Assembly (NCBI GenBank): GCA_900759015.1
Contig: CAAEUE010000003.1
Coordinates: forward strand, 8,152 to 72,151
Source of the DNA: Clostridia bacterium
GTDB lineage: Bacteria > Bacillota > Clostridia > TANB77 > CAG-508
Length of the DNA stretch: 64,000 bases
Direction: 5' to 3'
Shown: piece after piece, positions 16,593 to 25,819 of the stretch
Layout of the letters: the number at the start of each line of letters is the position of its first letter
Position numbering within the stretch: the first letter of the stretch is position 1
Position numbers and translations under genes: made by a program
The notes under the pieces: generated by a model
What the model was told of the DNA's origin: nothing
What the model saw: the letters and a program-made list of their open reading frames with translations, nothing else
Databases searched by the model: none

Positions 16593-17393
16593 ATGAACAG
16601 AATAAAAAAAGGCAGTGCTGTTATAAAAAAGACAGATAAGAATGAAATTATATTTGTAGTGGAAAAAATTACTTCTGAAAGAAAAAGAAAAATAGCAATT
16701 TTAAAAGGATTATATATTAGAATAATAGAGAGAATACCAGTAGATGAATTAGAATTGGTTGATAGGAAATATGTTAATAAATATATAGATGAAAGAAATA
16801 AGGTATTAGAAAAACTAATTTATAGTAGAAAAAATTCTTATAGTAATATGAAGCCTGGAAGAATAGTACATTTAGATGGTGATAGAAGGTATATGGAAAA
16901 ATCTTATAAATATTACAAAAAATTAGGGTTAAATGCTATAGTTAAATATGTTCCAGAAGAGAAGCAAGAATATATTATAAAAGATTTAATTTCAAGATAT
17001 AAGCCAGATATACTAGTTATAACAGGACATGATGGAATGATAAAAAAAGGAAGAAATTATAGTGATATATATAATTATATGAATTCTAGATTTTTTGTAA
17101 ATACAGTAAGACGAGCGAGAGAACATGAAGATGGAAAAAATTTAGTTATATTTGCAGGTGCTTGCCAAAGTTATTTTGAAGCTTTAATTTCTGCAGGAGC
17201 AAATTTTGCATCATCACCTGCAAGAGTATTAATAGATTTTGCAGACCCATTAATTGTGGCAGAAAAAGTTGCTACAACAGATAGCGATTATTATGTTACA
17301 ATGAATGATATTGTAGACGATTTAAGAGATGGAAAAGATGGAATTGGAGGAATTGGTGCTAGAGGAAAAAGGCACAAAGTAACCGTATCGTAA
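16593..17393 (+). CDS. yabG: Sporulation peptidase YabG
   Basis: 266 residues. The sequence matches the YabG family along its length, including GRIVHLDGDRRYMEKSYKYY, VITGHDGM and IFAGACQSYFEALISAGANF, where the GHDG and GACQS motifs supply likely catalytic residues. In spore formers YabG trims coat and germination proteins in the mother cell. It is followed by veg, the same order as in Bacillus subtilis, which supports orthology. GGTGATATT precedes the ATG. Confidence 0.93.
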   Translation: MNRIKKGSAVIKKTDKNEIIFVVEKITSERKRKIAILKGLYIRIIERIPVDELELVDRKYVNKYIDERNKVLEKLIYSRKNSYSNMKPGRIVHLDGDRRYMEKSYKYYKKLGLNAIVKYVPEEKQEYIIKDLISRYKPDILVITGHDGMIKKGRNYSDIYNYMNSRFFVNTVRRAREHEDGKNLVIFAGACQSYFEALISAGANFASSPARVLIDFADPLIVAEKVATTDSDYYVTMNDIVDDLRDGKDGIGGIGARGKRHKVTVS

Positions 17394-17487
17394 CTAAAAT
17401 GTAATACAAATGTAACATTAACAAGATGAAAGCTAAAATTTGCTTATATATGAGGCAAAACCGTTGCTAGACATGAGGTACGCCATT

Positions 17488-17528
17488 TTGACACCGTTCG
17501 ACAAAACTGATATAATTAATTCAGTTTT
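17488..17528 (+). promoter_or_regulatory. Consensus promoter of veg with overlapping palindrome
   Basis: TTGACA at 17488-17493 and TATAAT at 17511-17516 are separated by 17 bases. An exact inverted repeat, AAAACTGA (17503-17510) and TCAGTTTT (17521-17528), straddles the -10 box and start region and could be an operator or an RNA 5' hairpin. Confidence 0.75.
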
Positions 17529-17545
17529 GAAAAGTAGGTGATAAA

Positions 17546-17845
17546 ATGATTTGTAGAGATGATATAACAAATCTAAAAACAGATATTGATGGAAAAGTTG
17601 GTCAAAAGATTATTGTGAAAGGATCTTTAGGACGAAGCAGGACTTTTGAAAAGGAAGCCACAATAGAAAAAGCCTATCCAAATATATTTATAGTAAAATA
17701 CGAAGAAAATGATAGAAATGTAACATATAGTTACACAGATATCTTAACTAGAACTGTTGAAGTTCAAGTTTTTGATGGGCAAGAATATAGTCCATTAATA
17801 CCACCAGCAGAAGATAAAAAGCCAAGTAAAAAGATGGATTTATAA
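17546..17845 (+). CDS. veg: Veg protein
   Basis: 99 residues. The core GKVGQKIIVKGSLGRSRTFE followed by EATIEKAYPNIFIVKYEE is characteristic of Veg. Veg is a small, highly expressed protein; in Bacillus it promotes biofilm gene expression and may bind nucleic acid. A perfect promoter lies upstream and AGGTGATA precedes the ATG. The C-terminal 20 residues are a charged tail. A strong terminator follows, making it a single-gene unit. Confidence 0.92.
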   Translation: MICRDDITNLKTDIDGKVGQKIIVKGSLGRSRTFEKEATIEKAYPNIFIVKYEENDRNVTYSYTDILTRTVEVQVFDGQEYSPLIPPAEDKKPSKKMDL

Positions 17846-17870
17846 AATAGCTTGGTTTGATAATAAACTA

Positions 17871-17898
17871 AAATTCCTAGAAATAGGAATTTTTTTTT
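17871..17898 (+). terminator. Rho-independent terminator of veg
   Basis: AAATTCCTA pairs with TAGGAATTT around GAAA, followed by a run of T. Confidence 0.85.
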
Positions 17899-17938
17899 GC
17901 CTCTTTCATATAAATATAAAAAGAAAAGGAGGTAAAAA

Positions 17939-19483
17939 ATGAGTATAGAAGTTTTGCAAGACAATATATGTATTAATAGATTAGTAGAAAGGAAGAAAAA
18001 AGAAATTACATTAGAAAGTTCTATTATAGTTCCAGATGTTAAACCAGATATTGTAAAACCTATAGATTTAAGTGGAAATGTTTGTATATATAAAAAAGAA
18101 ATAATAAATGGAAGAGTAAAAATTGATGGGACAATAGATTGTAACATCATATATTTAGTAGATAGTGTAGATGAAAGTATAAGGGGGCTTAATAGTAATA
18201 TAGATTTTTCCGAGTTTTTAGAGATTGATAGCAATATTTCTGAAGCTGATATTGACGCAAATATAGTTATAAAAAATATGGAATGTGAAGTTCTAAATGG
18301 AAGAAAAGTTAATTTAAAAGCAACTATAGAGTTAAGTGCTAGACTATATTCAAATGATGGTATAAACGTATTGAAGGATATAAATGGTTCAAGAGGAATA
18401 CAAAAACTTAATAAAATAGTTCAATTAAATTCTATGGTTGGAAAAAATACTACTAAATCTATTGCAAAGGAGAATATAATAGTAAACCAAGAAGAACATA
18501 TTGTAGAGATACTGAAGAAAGAGATAAGAATAATAAATAAAGATTTTAAAATTAGTTATAACAAAGTTGTAGCAAAATCAGAAATTAGTGCTAAAATTCT
18601 TTATCTAACGGACGATGGAAAGATAAATTATGTAGAAAAAGTTATTCCTATTATGGGATTTATAGATATGGAAAATGTTACAGAAGAGAATATATGTGAT
18701 GTAAAATACTGTATGAAAAATATATTAGTAAAATTAAATAATACGGACGAAAATTCTATATATGTAGAAATAGAAGTTGAGATTAGCTGTTATTCATACG
18801 AGACAAAAGATATAGAGCTAATACAAGATGTTTATACTCCTTTTTCTAATATTGAATACAATCGAAAAACTATAAAAGCAATGGTAGGGCTACAAAATAT
18901 AAATGATAAATACACAATAAATGAACAGATATTAAGTCCAGAGATTAGCAATAGTAGAATTTATAATGTTAGTACTACCACAAATATAAATAATATAAAA
19001 ATAGTAGGAAGTAAAGCAATTTATGAAGGAGAAGCTTTCGTCAATATATTATATGAAAGTACAGAAGTAACTCGTATTGATAAGAAAGAATTTAAATTTC
19101 CAATTAATTATGAAATAGATATTTTGGAAGGCATGAACGAAGAGAATTTAGATATCATGTTAGAATTAGAAAATTATAATGTATCATCACAAGGTGATAA
19201 TATTCAGGTAAATATAGAACTAAATATTAGCACTAAAATGTTTAAAACCATAGAACTTAATATAATTGATAATGTAGAAGAAAAAGAACTAGAAAATCAA
19301 GAAGAATATAGCATTATAGTATATTTTGTTAAAGATGGTGACACTTTGTGGAATATAGCTAAAAAATATAGAAGTACTGTAGAAAATATAAAACAAATTA
19401 ATAATATTGAAGATGAAGACAAATTAGAGATAAATCAACAATTATTTATTCCAAGATATGTAGAAAAAGTTAAGGCTATGTAA
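17939..19483 (+). CDS. sipL: SipL-like spore coat protein (DUF3794 repeats plus LysM)
   Basis: 514 residues. Several DUF3794 modules occupy about 30-440; the first is marked by PDVKPDIVKPIDLSGNV. The C-terminal 50 residues are a LysM domain (YFVKDGDTLWNIAKKY, then IEDEDKLEINQQLFIPRY). This architecture is that of SipL from Clostridioides difficile, which binds SpoIVA and anchors the coat to the forespore, a role taken by SpoVID in Bacillus. The downstream gene yunB starts 3 bases after its stop, so they form an operon. The ribosome site is AAAGGAGG. Confidence 0.85.
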   Translation: MSIEVLQDNICINRLVERKKKEITLESSIIVPDVKPDIVKPIDLSGNVCIYKKEIINGRVKIDGTIDCNIIYLVDSVDESIRGLNSNIDFSEFLEIDSNISEADIDANIVIKNMECEVLNGRKVNLKATIELSARLYSNDGINVLKDINGSRGIQKLNKIVQLNSMVGKNTTKSIAKENIIVNQEEHIVEILKKEIRIINKDFKISYNKVVAKSEISAKILYLTDDGKINYVEKVIPIMGFIDMENVTEENICDVKYCMKNILVKLNNTDENSIYVEIEVEISCYSYETKDIELIQDVYTPFSNIEYNRKTIKAMVGLQNINDKYTINEQILSPEISNSRIYNVSTTTNINNIKIVGSKAIYEGEAFVNILYESTEVTRIDKKEFKFPINYEIDILEGMNEENLDIMLELENYNVSSQGDNIQVNIELNISTKMFKTIELNIIDNVEEKELENQEEYSIIVYFVKDGDTLWNIAKKYRSTVENIKQINNIEDEDKLEINQQLFIPRYVEKVKAM

Positions 19484-19485
19484 GT

Positions 19486-20148
19486 ATGGAAAAGATATAT
19501 TCTAGAAAAAAGATAAATCTTCCAAAAAAGTATAGAATGATAATATTAGTATTAGTAACTGCATTATTTACAGTATGTTATTTAATAAATACGATTAGTC
19601 CCGTATTTAATCAATTATGCTTAAGCGAAGCAAAATCAACAGCAACGCAAATTGTACATGAAACTATAGATGAGGTAATGGAAAAATACGGGTATAATGA
19701 TTTAATTACAACAATAAAAGATAAAGATGGAAAAATAGTATCTATGCAAGCAAATATTGCAGTAATGAATAAAATCGTTTCTCAAATTGCACTTAAGATA
19801 CAAGAGAAAATAGATAATAAAGATAGTAGGGATATATCTATTAGATTAGGAACTTTTACAGGAATAACATTGTTATCTGGTAGAGGTCCAAAAGTTCCAA
19901 TTAGAATATCTAGCATAGGTAATTTGGATACAAAATTAAGTAGTGAATTTACATCAGCAGGAATTAATCAATCTATACATAGAATATTTGCTAATATTAA
20001 TTGTAAAATTGATGTCTTAACACCTTTCAACACTATAAGTAGCCAGATAGAAGAAAAGATTATATTAGCCGAAAATGTAATTATAGGAGAAATTCCAGAA
20101 AACTATTTAGATTTAGGAAATTTATTAAATGCAAATAAAAATAATTAG
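19486..20148 (+). CDS. yunB: Sporulation protein YunB
   Basis: 220 residues. One N-terminal membrane helix at about 20-40 is followed by a region matching YunB, with IVSMQANIAVMNKIVSQIAL and VPIRISSIGNLDTKLSSEF. In spore formers YunB is a mother-cell, sigma-E dependent membrane protein needed for proper spores. It is coupled to sipL. No terminator is obvious before the FtsZ-like gene 140 bases downstream. Confidence 0.9.
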   Translation: MEKIYSRKKINLPKKYRMIILVLVTALFTVCYLINTISPVFNQLCLSEAKSTATQIVHETIDEVMEKYGYNDLITTIKDKDGKIVSMQANIAVMNKIVSQIALKIQEKIDNKDSRDISIRLGTFTGITLLSGRGPKVPIRISSIGNLDTKLSSEFTSAGINQSIHRIFANINCKIDVLTPFNTISSQIEEKIILAENVIIGEIPENYLDLGNLLNANKNN

Positions 20149-20288
20149 TTAACATATTAAATTTCGAAAAAATTCAAAAAAAACTCCCCAAAACCCGAAA
20201 AACGTGTTATAATGTGGTCGAAGTGTTATATTTATATAAAATACCTAGTAATATATTATTGAAATATAATAAATAAAGGAGATAATAT

Positions 20289-21236
20289 ATGGATAAATTA
20301 AATGTAAAGAATTTAATTAATATTAAAGTAATTGGAATTGGCGGAGCCGGTAACAATGCTGTTAACAGAATGATTGAAGATGGAATAGACGGGGTAGAAT
20401 TTTATGAGTTTAACACAGAAGTAAAAGTTCTTGAGGAAGCAAAAACAAAGAATGTTATGCAAATCGGGAAAGAAATCACAAAAGGATTAGGTGCTGGCGG
20501 AGATGTATCCATAGGTGAAAGAGCAGCAATGGAAAATAAGGAAGAAATCAAGAATATATTACAAGGTACAGATTTATTGTTCTTAACTGCCGGAATGGGT
20601 GGAGGAACAGGAACTGGAGCAATTCCTGCAATAGCACAATTTGCAAAAGAAATGGGAATATTAACAGTAGGTATAGTTTCTAAACCATTTTCTTTTGAAG
20701 GAAAAGTACGAATGGCAAGAGCAGAAAGAGGAATAGATGAATTACGTGAAAATGTTAATTCATTAATTGTTGTTCTAAATGACAACTTATTAAAAGGGAA
20801 TTCTAGAATCACATTACAAAATGCATTTAAAGAAGTAGATTTAGTTTTAGAAAAAGGTATAAAAGGAATAACAGACCAAATTGCAACACCTGGATTAGTA
20901 AATATAGACTTTGCAGATATAAGAACAATTATAGGTTACAAAGGAAATGCATACATGGGTATAGGAAGAGGTAAAGGTGAACATAGAAACGAAATGGCTG
21001 TAAAAGAAGCCATTGGAAATCCTTTAACAGAAACTATGATACAAGGTGCAAAAGGTGTAATTGTAAATATTGCAGGTAGTGCAGAAATGCCATTAGATGA
21101 AATTAATGCAATAATGACTGTAATTGGAGACAAAGTAGATAATCCAGAAGCAAATATTATCTTTGGAACAATAATAGATGACTCTTTAGAAGATGAAATA
21201 ATAATTACTGTTATAGCGACAGGAATAGATAAATAA
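20289..21236 (+). CDS. ftsZ: FtsZ-like tubulin GTPase lacking the C-terminal tail
   Basis: 315 residues. The GTP-binding glycine loop GGGTGTG is at 104-110, the nucleotide motif IGGAGNNAVNRM near the start, and the T7 synergy loop has NIDFADIRT, so GTP hydrolysis on polymerisation should be intact. The protein ends directly after the core (VIATGIDK); the linker and conserved C-terminal peptide that bind FtsA, SepF and ZapA are absent. There are unusual core changes, such as NTEVKVL where NTDAQAL is common and LND where PND is typical. It may be the cell-division FtsZ of this organism or a second, specialised copy. Its position after sporulation genes is unusual. Confidence 0.85.
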   Translation: MDKLNVKNLINIKVIGIGGAGNNAVNRMIEDGIDGVEFYEFNTEVKVLEEAKTKNVMQIGKEITKGLGAGGDVSIGERAAMENKEEIKNILQGTDLLFLTAGMGGGTGTGAIPAIAQFAKEMGILTVGIVSKPFSFEGKVRMARAERGIDELRENVNSLIVVLNDNLLKGNSRITLQNAFKEVDLVLEKGIKGITDQIATPGLVNIDFADIRTIIGYKGNAYMGIGRGKGEHRNEMAVKEAIGNPLTETMIQGAKGVIVNIAGSAEMPLDEINAIMTVIGDKVDNPEANIIFGTIIDDSLEDEIIITVIATGIDK

Positions 21237-21251
21237 AATTAAAACTAAAAT

Positions 21252-21281
21252 AGGGATTTTGGGGACGTTCCTTAAATCCCT
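21252..21281 (+). repeat. REP-like palindrome, forward copy
   Basis: Arms AGGGATTT and AAATCCCT around TGGGGACGTTCCTT, a few bases after the ftsZ-like stop codon. Confidence 0.8.
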
Positions 21282-21343
21282 ATTTGATATATATAAGATT
21301 ATAGATTTTTATAATATATTAATGACGAATATAACTAAAAAGC

Positions 21344-21388
21344 AAAACACCCAAATGTAAAAAAAATAACATTTAGAGGTGTTTTTTC
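21344..21388 (+). terminator. Rho-independent terminator before addB
   Basis: AACACCCAAATGT can pair with ACATTTAGAGGTGTT, followed by TTTTTCTT. It resembles the hairpin at 6295-6342. Confidence 0.7.
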
Positions 21389-21430
21389 TTGTGCAAATAT
21401 GATAAGATTTAGCATATATGAGGTGAGCAG

Positions 21431-24400
21431 ATGAGTTTAAGATTAATATATGGAAAGTCTGGATGTGGAAAAAGCGAATATTGTTTTAACGAGATAGCAA
21501 AAAATATTAATAAAGAAAAAATATATATGATTGTGCCAAATCAAATGGCTTTAATGGCAGAAAAGCGATTAATGGAAAAAGCTGATAATTTGGCATTGGT
21601 AAATACAGAAGTAATTACATTTAGCAGAATGGCATTTAGAGTAAGAAATGAAATTGGTGGAGCTAAAAAGACTGACTTAAGTAAAAGCGGTAAAGCAATG
21701 CTTATTTATGACATCTTAAGTAAGTGCAAAGACAATTTAAATTTTTTAGGAAAAAATGCAGAAAATGTTGATATTATAGGAAATTCAATTACAGAATTTA
21801 AAAAGCATAGAATTAATATAGAAAACTTAAAAGAAGAAGCTAATACAACTGAAGATATGTATTTAAAGTTAAAACTAAATGATATGATTACTATGTATGA
21901 AGAATTCGAAAAAAGTATACAAAATAAATTTTTAGATGAAAATGATGTGTTAGATATTTTAAATACACAAATTTTAGAAAGCAATCAGTTTAAAGATACA
22001 ATAATTTATATTGATGAATTTGTTGGATTTACAACACAGGAATATGAGATTATAACAAAATTAATGCAACTTGCAAAAGAAGTAAATGTTACGATATGTA
22101 CAGATAATTTGATTCAACAGGAAGATGCAGATAAAGATATTTTTCACGCTAATAAAAATACAGGAATTAAACTAATTAATTTAGCAAAAGAATATGGAAT
22201 AGAAATAAAAGACGATATAAAACTTACAGAGTTACATAGATTTAAGAATGAAGAGTTAAAACATTTAGAAGAATATTTTTATGCAGTGCCATATAAAACA
22301 TATAAGGAAGAGCCAAAAAACATAAAAATGTTTTTAGCTAATAACCAATATACAGAGATAGAACATGTAGCTGCTGAAATAGTAAAATTAGTTAGAAACG
22401 AAAATTATAGATATAAAGATATATCTGTTATAACTAAAAATTTAAACTTATATTCTAGCTTAATAAAAGTTATTTTTGCGGGCTATAATATTCCAGTTTT
22501 TATAGATGAGAAAAAAGAATTAAGCGAAAACATATTAGTAAAATTTTTAATAGCAGTTTTAGAAATTTGTAATAAAAATTGGTCATATGAAGCAGTGTTT
22601 AATTATTTAAAAACTGGTTTTGTAGATATAGATAAAGAAGAAATCTTTAAATTAGAAAACTACTGTATAAGATGGGGAATAAAAGGTAATAAGTGGTATA
22701 AAGAAGATTGGAATTATATAGGAAAAGATGAATATACAGAAGAGGAACTAGCAAGATTAAATGAACTTAGAAGAATGATTGTTATACCAATTAGAAAATT
22801 GCAAGAAAAAGCTAGAAAAGATAATAGTTTTATAAATTTAACTAAAATTTTATACGAATTTTTAGAAGATATGAAGATAGAAGAAGTTATAACTTCTAAA
22901 ATAGAAAAACTAGAAGAGAAAGGTTTTATAGAGATTGCAAATGAATATGAAAGTAGTTTTAAGGTACTTATAGAATTATTTGATGAAATTGTATTAGTTT
23001 TTGGAGAAGAAAAAACTACTTTTGATAAATATATGAGCATATTAAAAATAGGTTTAAAAAATACGGGACTTGGAAAAATCCCAGCAACACAGGATCAAGT
23101 TATTGTTGGAGATGTAAATAGATCTAGAAGTCACAAAGTTAGAGCAGTATTTATTATAGGAATAAACGATGGAGAATTTCCAAGTATCTATAAAGATGAA
23201 GGATTTTTTAATGACAAGGATAGAGAATATTTAAAAGCACAGGGCTTTGAGTTAGCAAATGGAAGTTTAGAAAATTTATATGAGGAAAATTTTAATATAT
23301 ATAAAGCATTTACAATTGCAGAAGAAAAATTGTTCTTATCATATGCTTCATCAGACAATGAAGGAAGAACATTAAGACCTTCTATATTAATTACTAAATT
23401 AAAGAAAATCTATCCAAAGTTAAAAGAAACAAGTGACATAATTACTCAAGAAAAAGAAATTATTACTACGAATAATACCTTTGATAACTTAATAGAAAAA
23501 TTAAATGCATATCAAGAAGGAGAAGAAATAGAAGATATTTGGTTTGATGTCTTTAAATATTACGAAAATAATCCAATATGGAAAGGTAGATTACTAAAAA
23601 GTTTAGAGGGAGTAAAATATACAAATGTTCCAGAAAAGATTAAACCGGAATTTATTAAGAAATTATATGGGGAGACATTACACACAACAATTTCAAGGTT
23701 AGAAAGATATAGAAGTTGTCCGTTCTCATTCTATCTAGAATATGGACTAAAATTAAAAGAAAAGAAATCATTAAAGTTACAACCAATAGATACAGGATCT
23801 TTTATGCATGAGATTATAGATGAATTCTTTGAGGAAGTTTCAACTAAAAGTATAAGTATAAAAGACATTGATAAAGCAGAAATAGAAAAAATAGTAAAAA
23901 AAATAATAGAAGAAAAATTAAATTTAAAAGCTAATTATATTTTTAAAAGTATTCCAAAATTTATGGTACTTACAAATAGATTATGCAGATTAGTAACTTT
24001 ATCTATAATATATATAGTTCAAGGACTACAAACTACTGATTTTGAAGTTGTAGGAAATGAGATAGAATTCAAAAATGGAAAAGAGTATAAGCCAATAGAA
24101 ATTACTACAGAAGATGGAAGAAAAGTAGAAATAACAGGTAAAATAGATAGAATTGATTTAGCAAAAGATGAAACTGGAAAATATATAAGAATAATAGATT
24201 ATAAGTCATCAGCAAAAGATATAAACTTAAATGAGGTATTAGCTGGTTTACAATTGCAATTAATTACATATTTAGATGCAGTATGTGAAGAAAAGGATGT
24301 AATACCAGCAGGAGTGCTATATTTTGGCTTAACAGAGCCTAAGTTAGACAAAGTAAAGAATGCTAAAAACATCACAGATGAAGAGATAGAACAAAAAATA

Positions 24401-24799
24401 AGAGAACACTTTAGAATGAATGGGCTAGTATTAGCAGAAATGAATGTAATTAATATGATGGACAATAACTTAAAAGATGGTGAGAAGTCTACAACTATTC
24501 CAGTTAAACTAAAGAAAGACGGAAGTATGGATAAAACATCTAAAGTGGTATCAAGAAAGGAATTCGAAATACTACAAAAATATGTAAAGAAAACTTTAGG
24601 AGATATTTCTAAAGAGATTTTAGATGGAAATATAGACATAAAGCCATACTATAATGTTAAAAATAAAAGAAAACCATGTGAATATTGCGTATATGAATCA
24701 ATATGTAATTTTAAAAAGGGCTTTTATGGCAATGACTATAATTATATAGACAGCTTAGAAAAAGAGTATATACTAGAATGCATGAAACATGAACTTTAG
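21431..24799 (+). CDS. addB: ATP-dependent helicase/nuclease subunit B
   Basis: 1122 residues, the usual AddB length. Walker A GKSGCGKS lies at residues 8-15. The C-terminal RecB-type nuclease domain contains IRIIDYKS and, earlier, GSFMHEIIDEF. The four iron-sulfur cysteines fit: one in CPFSFYLEYG and three in CEYCVYESIC near the end. AddAB processes double-strand breaks for recombination. addA normally follows addB in Firmicutes, but here pgeF comes next and no addA is in the window. GAGGTGAG precedes the ATG. Confidence 0.92.
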   Translation: MSLRLIYGKSGCGKSEYCFNEIAKNINKEKIYMIVPNQMALMAEKRLMEKADNLALVNTEVITFSRMAFRVRNEIGGAKKTDLSKSGKAMLIYDILSKCKDNLNFLGKNAENVDIIGNSITEFKKHRINIENLKEEANTTEDMYLKLKLNDMITMYEEFEKSIQNKFLDENDVLDILNTQILESNQFKDTIIYIDEFVGFTTQEYEIITKLMQLAKEVNVTICTDNLIQQEDADKDIFHANKNTGIKLINLAKEYGIEIKDDIKLTELHRFKNEELKHLEEYFYAVPYKTYKEEPKNIKMFLANNQYTEIEHVAAEIVKLVRNENYRYKDISVITKNLNLYSSLIKVIFAGYNIPVFIDEKKELSENILVKFLIAVLEICNKNWSYEAVFNYLKTGFVDIDKEEIFKLENYCIRWGIKGNKWYKEDWNYIGKDEYTEEELARLNELRRMIVIPIRKLQEKARKDNSFINLTKILYEFLEDMKIEEVITSKIEKLEEKGFIEIANEYESSFKVLIELFDEIVLVFGEEKTTFDKYMSILKIGLKNTGLGKIPATQDQVIVGDVNRSRSHKVRAVFIIGINDGEFPSIYKDEGFFNDKDREYLKAQGFELANGSLENLYEENFNIYKAFTIAEEKLFLSYASSDNEGRTLRPSILITKLKKIYPKLKETSDIITQEKEIITTNNTFDNLIEKLNAYQEGEEIEDIWFDVFKYYENNPIWKGRLLKSLEGVKYTNVPEKIKPEFIKKLYGETLHTTISRLERYRSCPFSFYLEYGLKLKEKKSLKLQPIDTGSFMHEIIDEFFEEVSTKSISIKDIDKAEIEKIVKKIIEEKLNLKANYIFKSIPKFMVLTNRLCRLVTLSIIYIVQGLQTTDFEVVGNEIEFKNGKEYKPIEITTEDGRKVEITGKIDRIDLAKDETGKYIRIIDYKSSAKDINLNEVLAGLQLQLITYLDAVCEEKDVIPAGVLYFGLTEPKLDKVKNAKNITDEEIEQKIREHFRMNGLVLAEMNVINMMDNNLKDGEKSTTIPVKLKKDGSMDKTSKVVSRKEFEILQKYVKKTLGDISKEILDGNIDIKPYYNVKNKRKPCEYCVYESICNFKKGFYGNDYNYIDSLEKEYILECMKHEL

Positions 24800-24874
24800 A
24801 GACAGAAATAAAAGTTAATAGGTATATATAAATAATGTTCAAAGCAGAATCTATAATATAGAAAGGAGAGCCTA

Positions 24875-25654
24875 ATGGATTTAAGTAATGAAAGCATAAT
24901 ACATGTCAAAAAGGGTAATGTTGAATATTTACAATTTAAAGAATTGCTAAAATATGCAGATAAATTGCAACATGCATATTCTTTAAAACCATTGCAATTT
25001 AGTGATAAGAATGACCAGGCACCAGCAAATTATGAAAAAATATGTCGAGAATTGGAGATAGATTCTAACAAAATAATTAAGTCAGCACAAAAACATACAG
25101 ATATTGTTAAAGATATAAAAGAATATACAGATGAAAAATTTGAATTTGTAGATGGATTTATAACAAATAAGAAGAATATACCATTAGTTACAAAATATGC
25201 AGATTGCACGCCAATAATCTTATATGATAAAATGAAAAATGTTATAGGAAATGTACATTCAGGCTGGAGAGGAACTTTGCAAAGAATAAGTGTTAAAGCA
25301 GTTAAATTGATGATAGAAAAATATAATTGTAATCCAGCAGATATAGTAGTGTGTATAGGCCCATGCATAAAACAGTGTCATTTTCAGGTAGAAGAGGATT
25401 TTATAGATAAATTTAAGCAAGAATTTGGAAATATAAACAAATATTATAAAATAGGAGAAGTCATAGAAGGAAAACAAAAATATTATTTTGACACAACAAA
25501 TTTAATAATAGATTATTTAACCGAAATAGGAATAAAGAGAGAAAATATATTTGATAGCAATATTTGTAGTGTTTGCAATGCAGATAGTATGTCTTCATAT
25601 AGAGCAGAAAAAGAAAAGGCAGATAGAAATATGAATATCGTAATGCTTAAATAG
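24875..25654 (+). CDS. pgeF: Laccase-domain peptidoglycan editing factor (PgeF/YfiH family)
   Basis: 259 residues. The family signatures are clear: ADCTPI, GNVHSGWRGTLQR, and GPCIKQCHFQV, with metal-binding His and Cys, and near the end SNICSVCNADSMSSYRAEK. Members were called polyphenol oxidases; more recent work ties the family to purine nucleoside phosphorolysis and to removal of miscoded peptidoglycan precursors. It follows addB by 75 bases with AAAGGAGAG ahead of the ATG. Two REP-like units follow the stop codon. Confidence 0.88.
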   Translation: MDLSNESIIHVKKGNVEYLQFKELLKYADKLQHAYSLKPLQFSDKNDQAPANYEKICRELEIDSNKIIKSAQKHTDIVKDIKEYTDEKFEFVDGFITNKKNIPLVTKYADCTPIILYDKMKNVIGNVHSGWRGTLQRISVKAVKLMIEKYNCNPADIVVCIGPCIKQCHFQVEEDFIDKFKQEFGNINKYYKIGEVIEGKQKYYFDTTNLIIDYLTEIGIKRENIFDSNICSVCNADSMSSYRAEKEKADRNMNIVMLK

Positions 25655-25662
25655 GAATTTAT

Positions 25663-25715
25663 AGGGATTTGGGGCTGTTCCTACGGTGGGATTTGGGGAC
25701 GTTCCTTAAATCCCG
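25663..25715 (+). repeat. REP-like repeat: one partial and one full copy in tandem
   Basis: A partial GGGATTTGGGGCTGTTCCT (25664-25682) is followed by a full forward copy with arms GGGATTT (25688) and AAATCCC. The two start 24 bases apart, close to the 21-base period of the array at the window end. Confidence 0.75.
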
Positions 25716-25819
25716 ATTGACTATAAATATAATGAATTTTAGGTATAGAAGTAAAAAAAGCTTAACAAAAAATTTGAATGTTAAGCTCCATCCCTAAAGT
25801 TCAGAAGGGAGAAAAACAC

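Noticed and set aside
17764..18234. Minus-strand frame across the veg terminator and the start of sipL
   Set aside because: It runs through a clear terminator and into the sipL coding region; composition is hydrophobic and repetitive.
20402..20812. Long minus-strand frame inside ftsZ
   Set aside because: It is a shadow of the coding strand, with no ribosome site or recognisable protein features.
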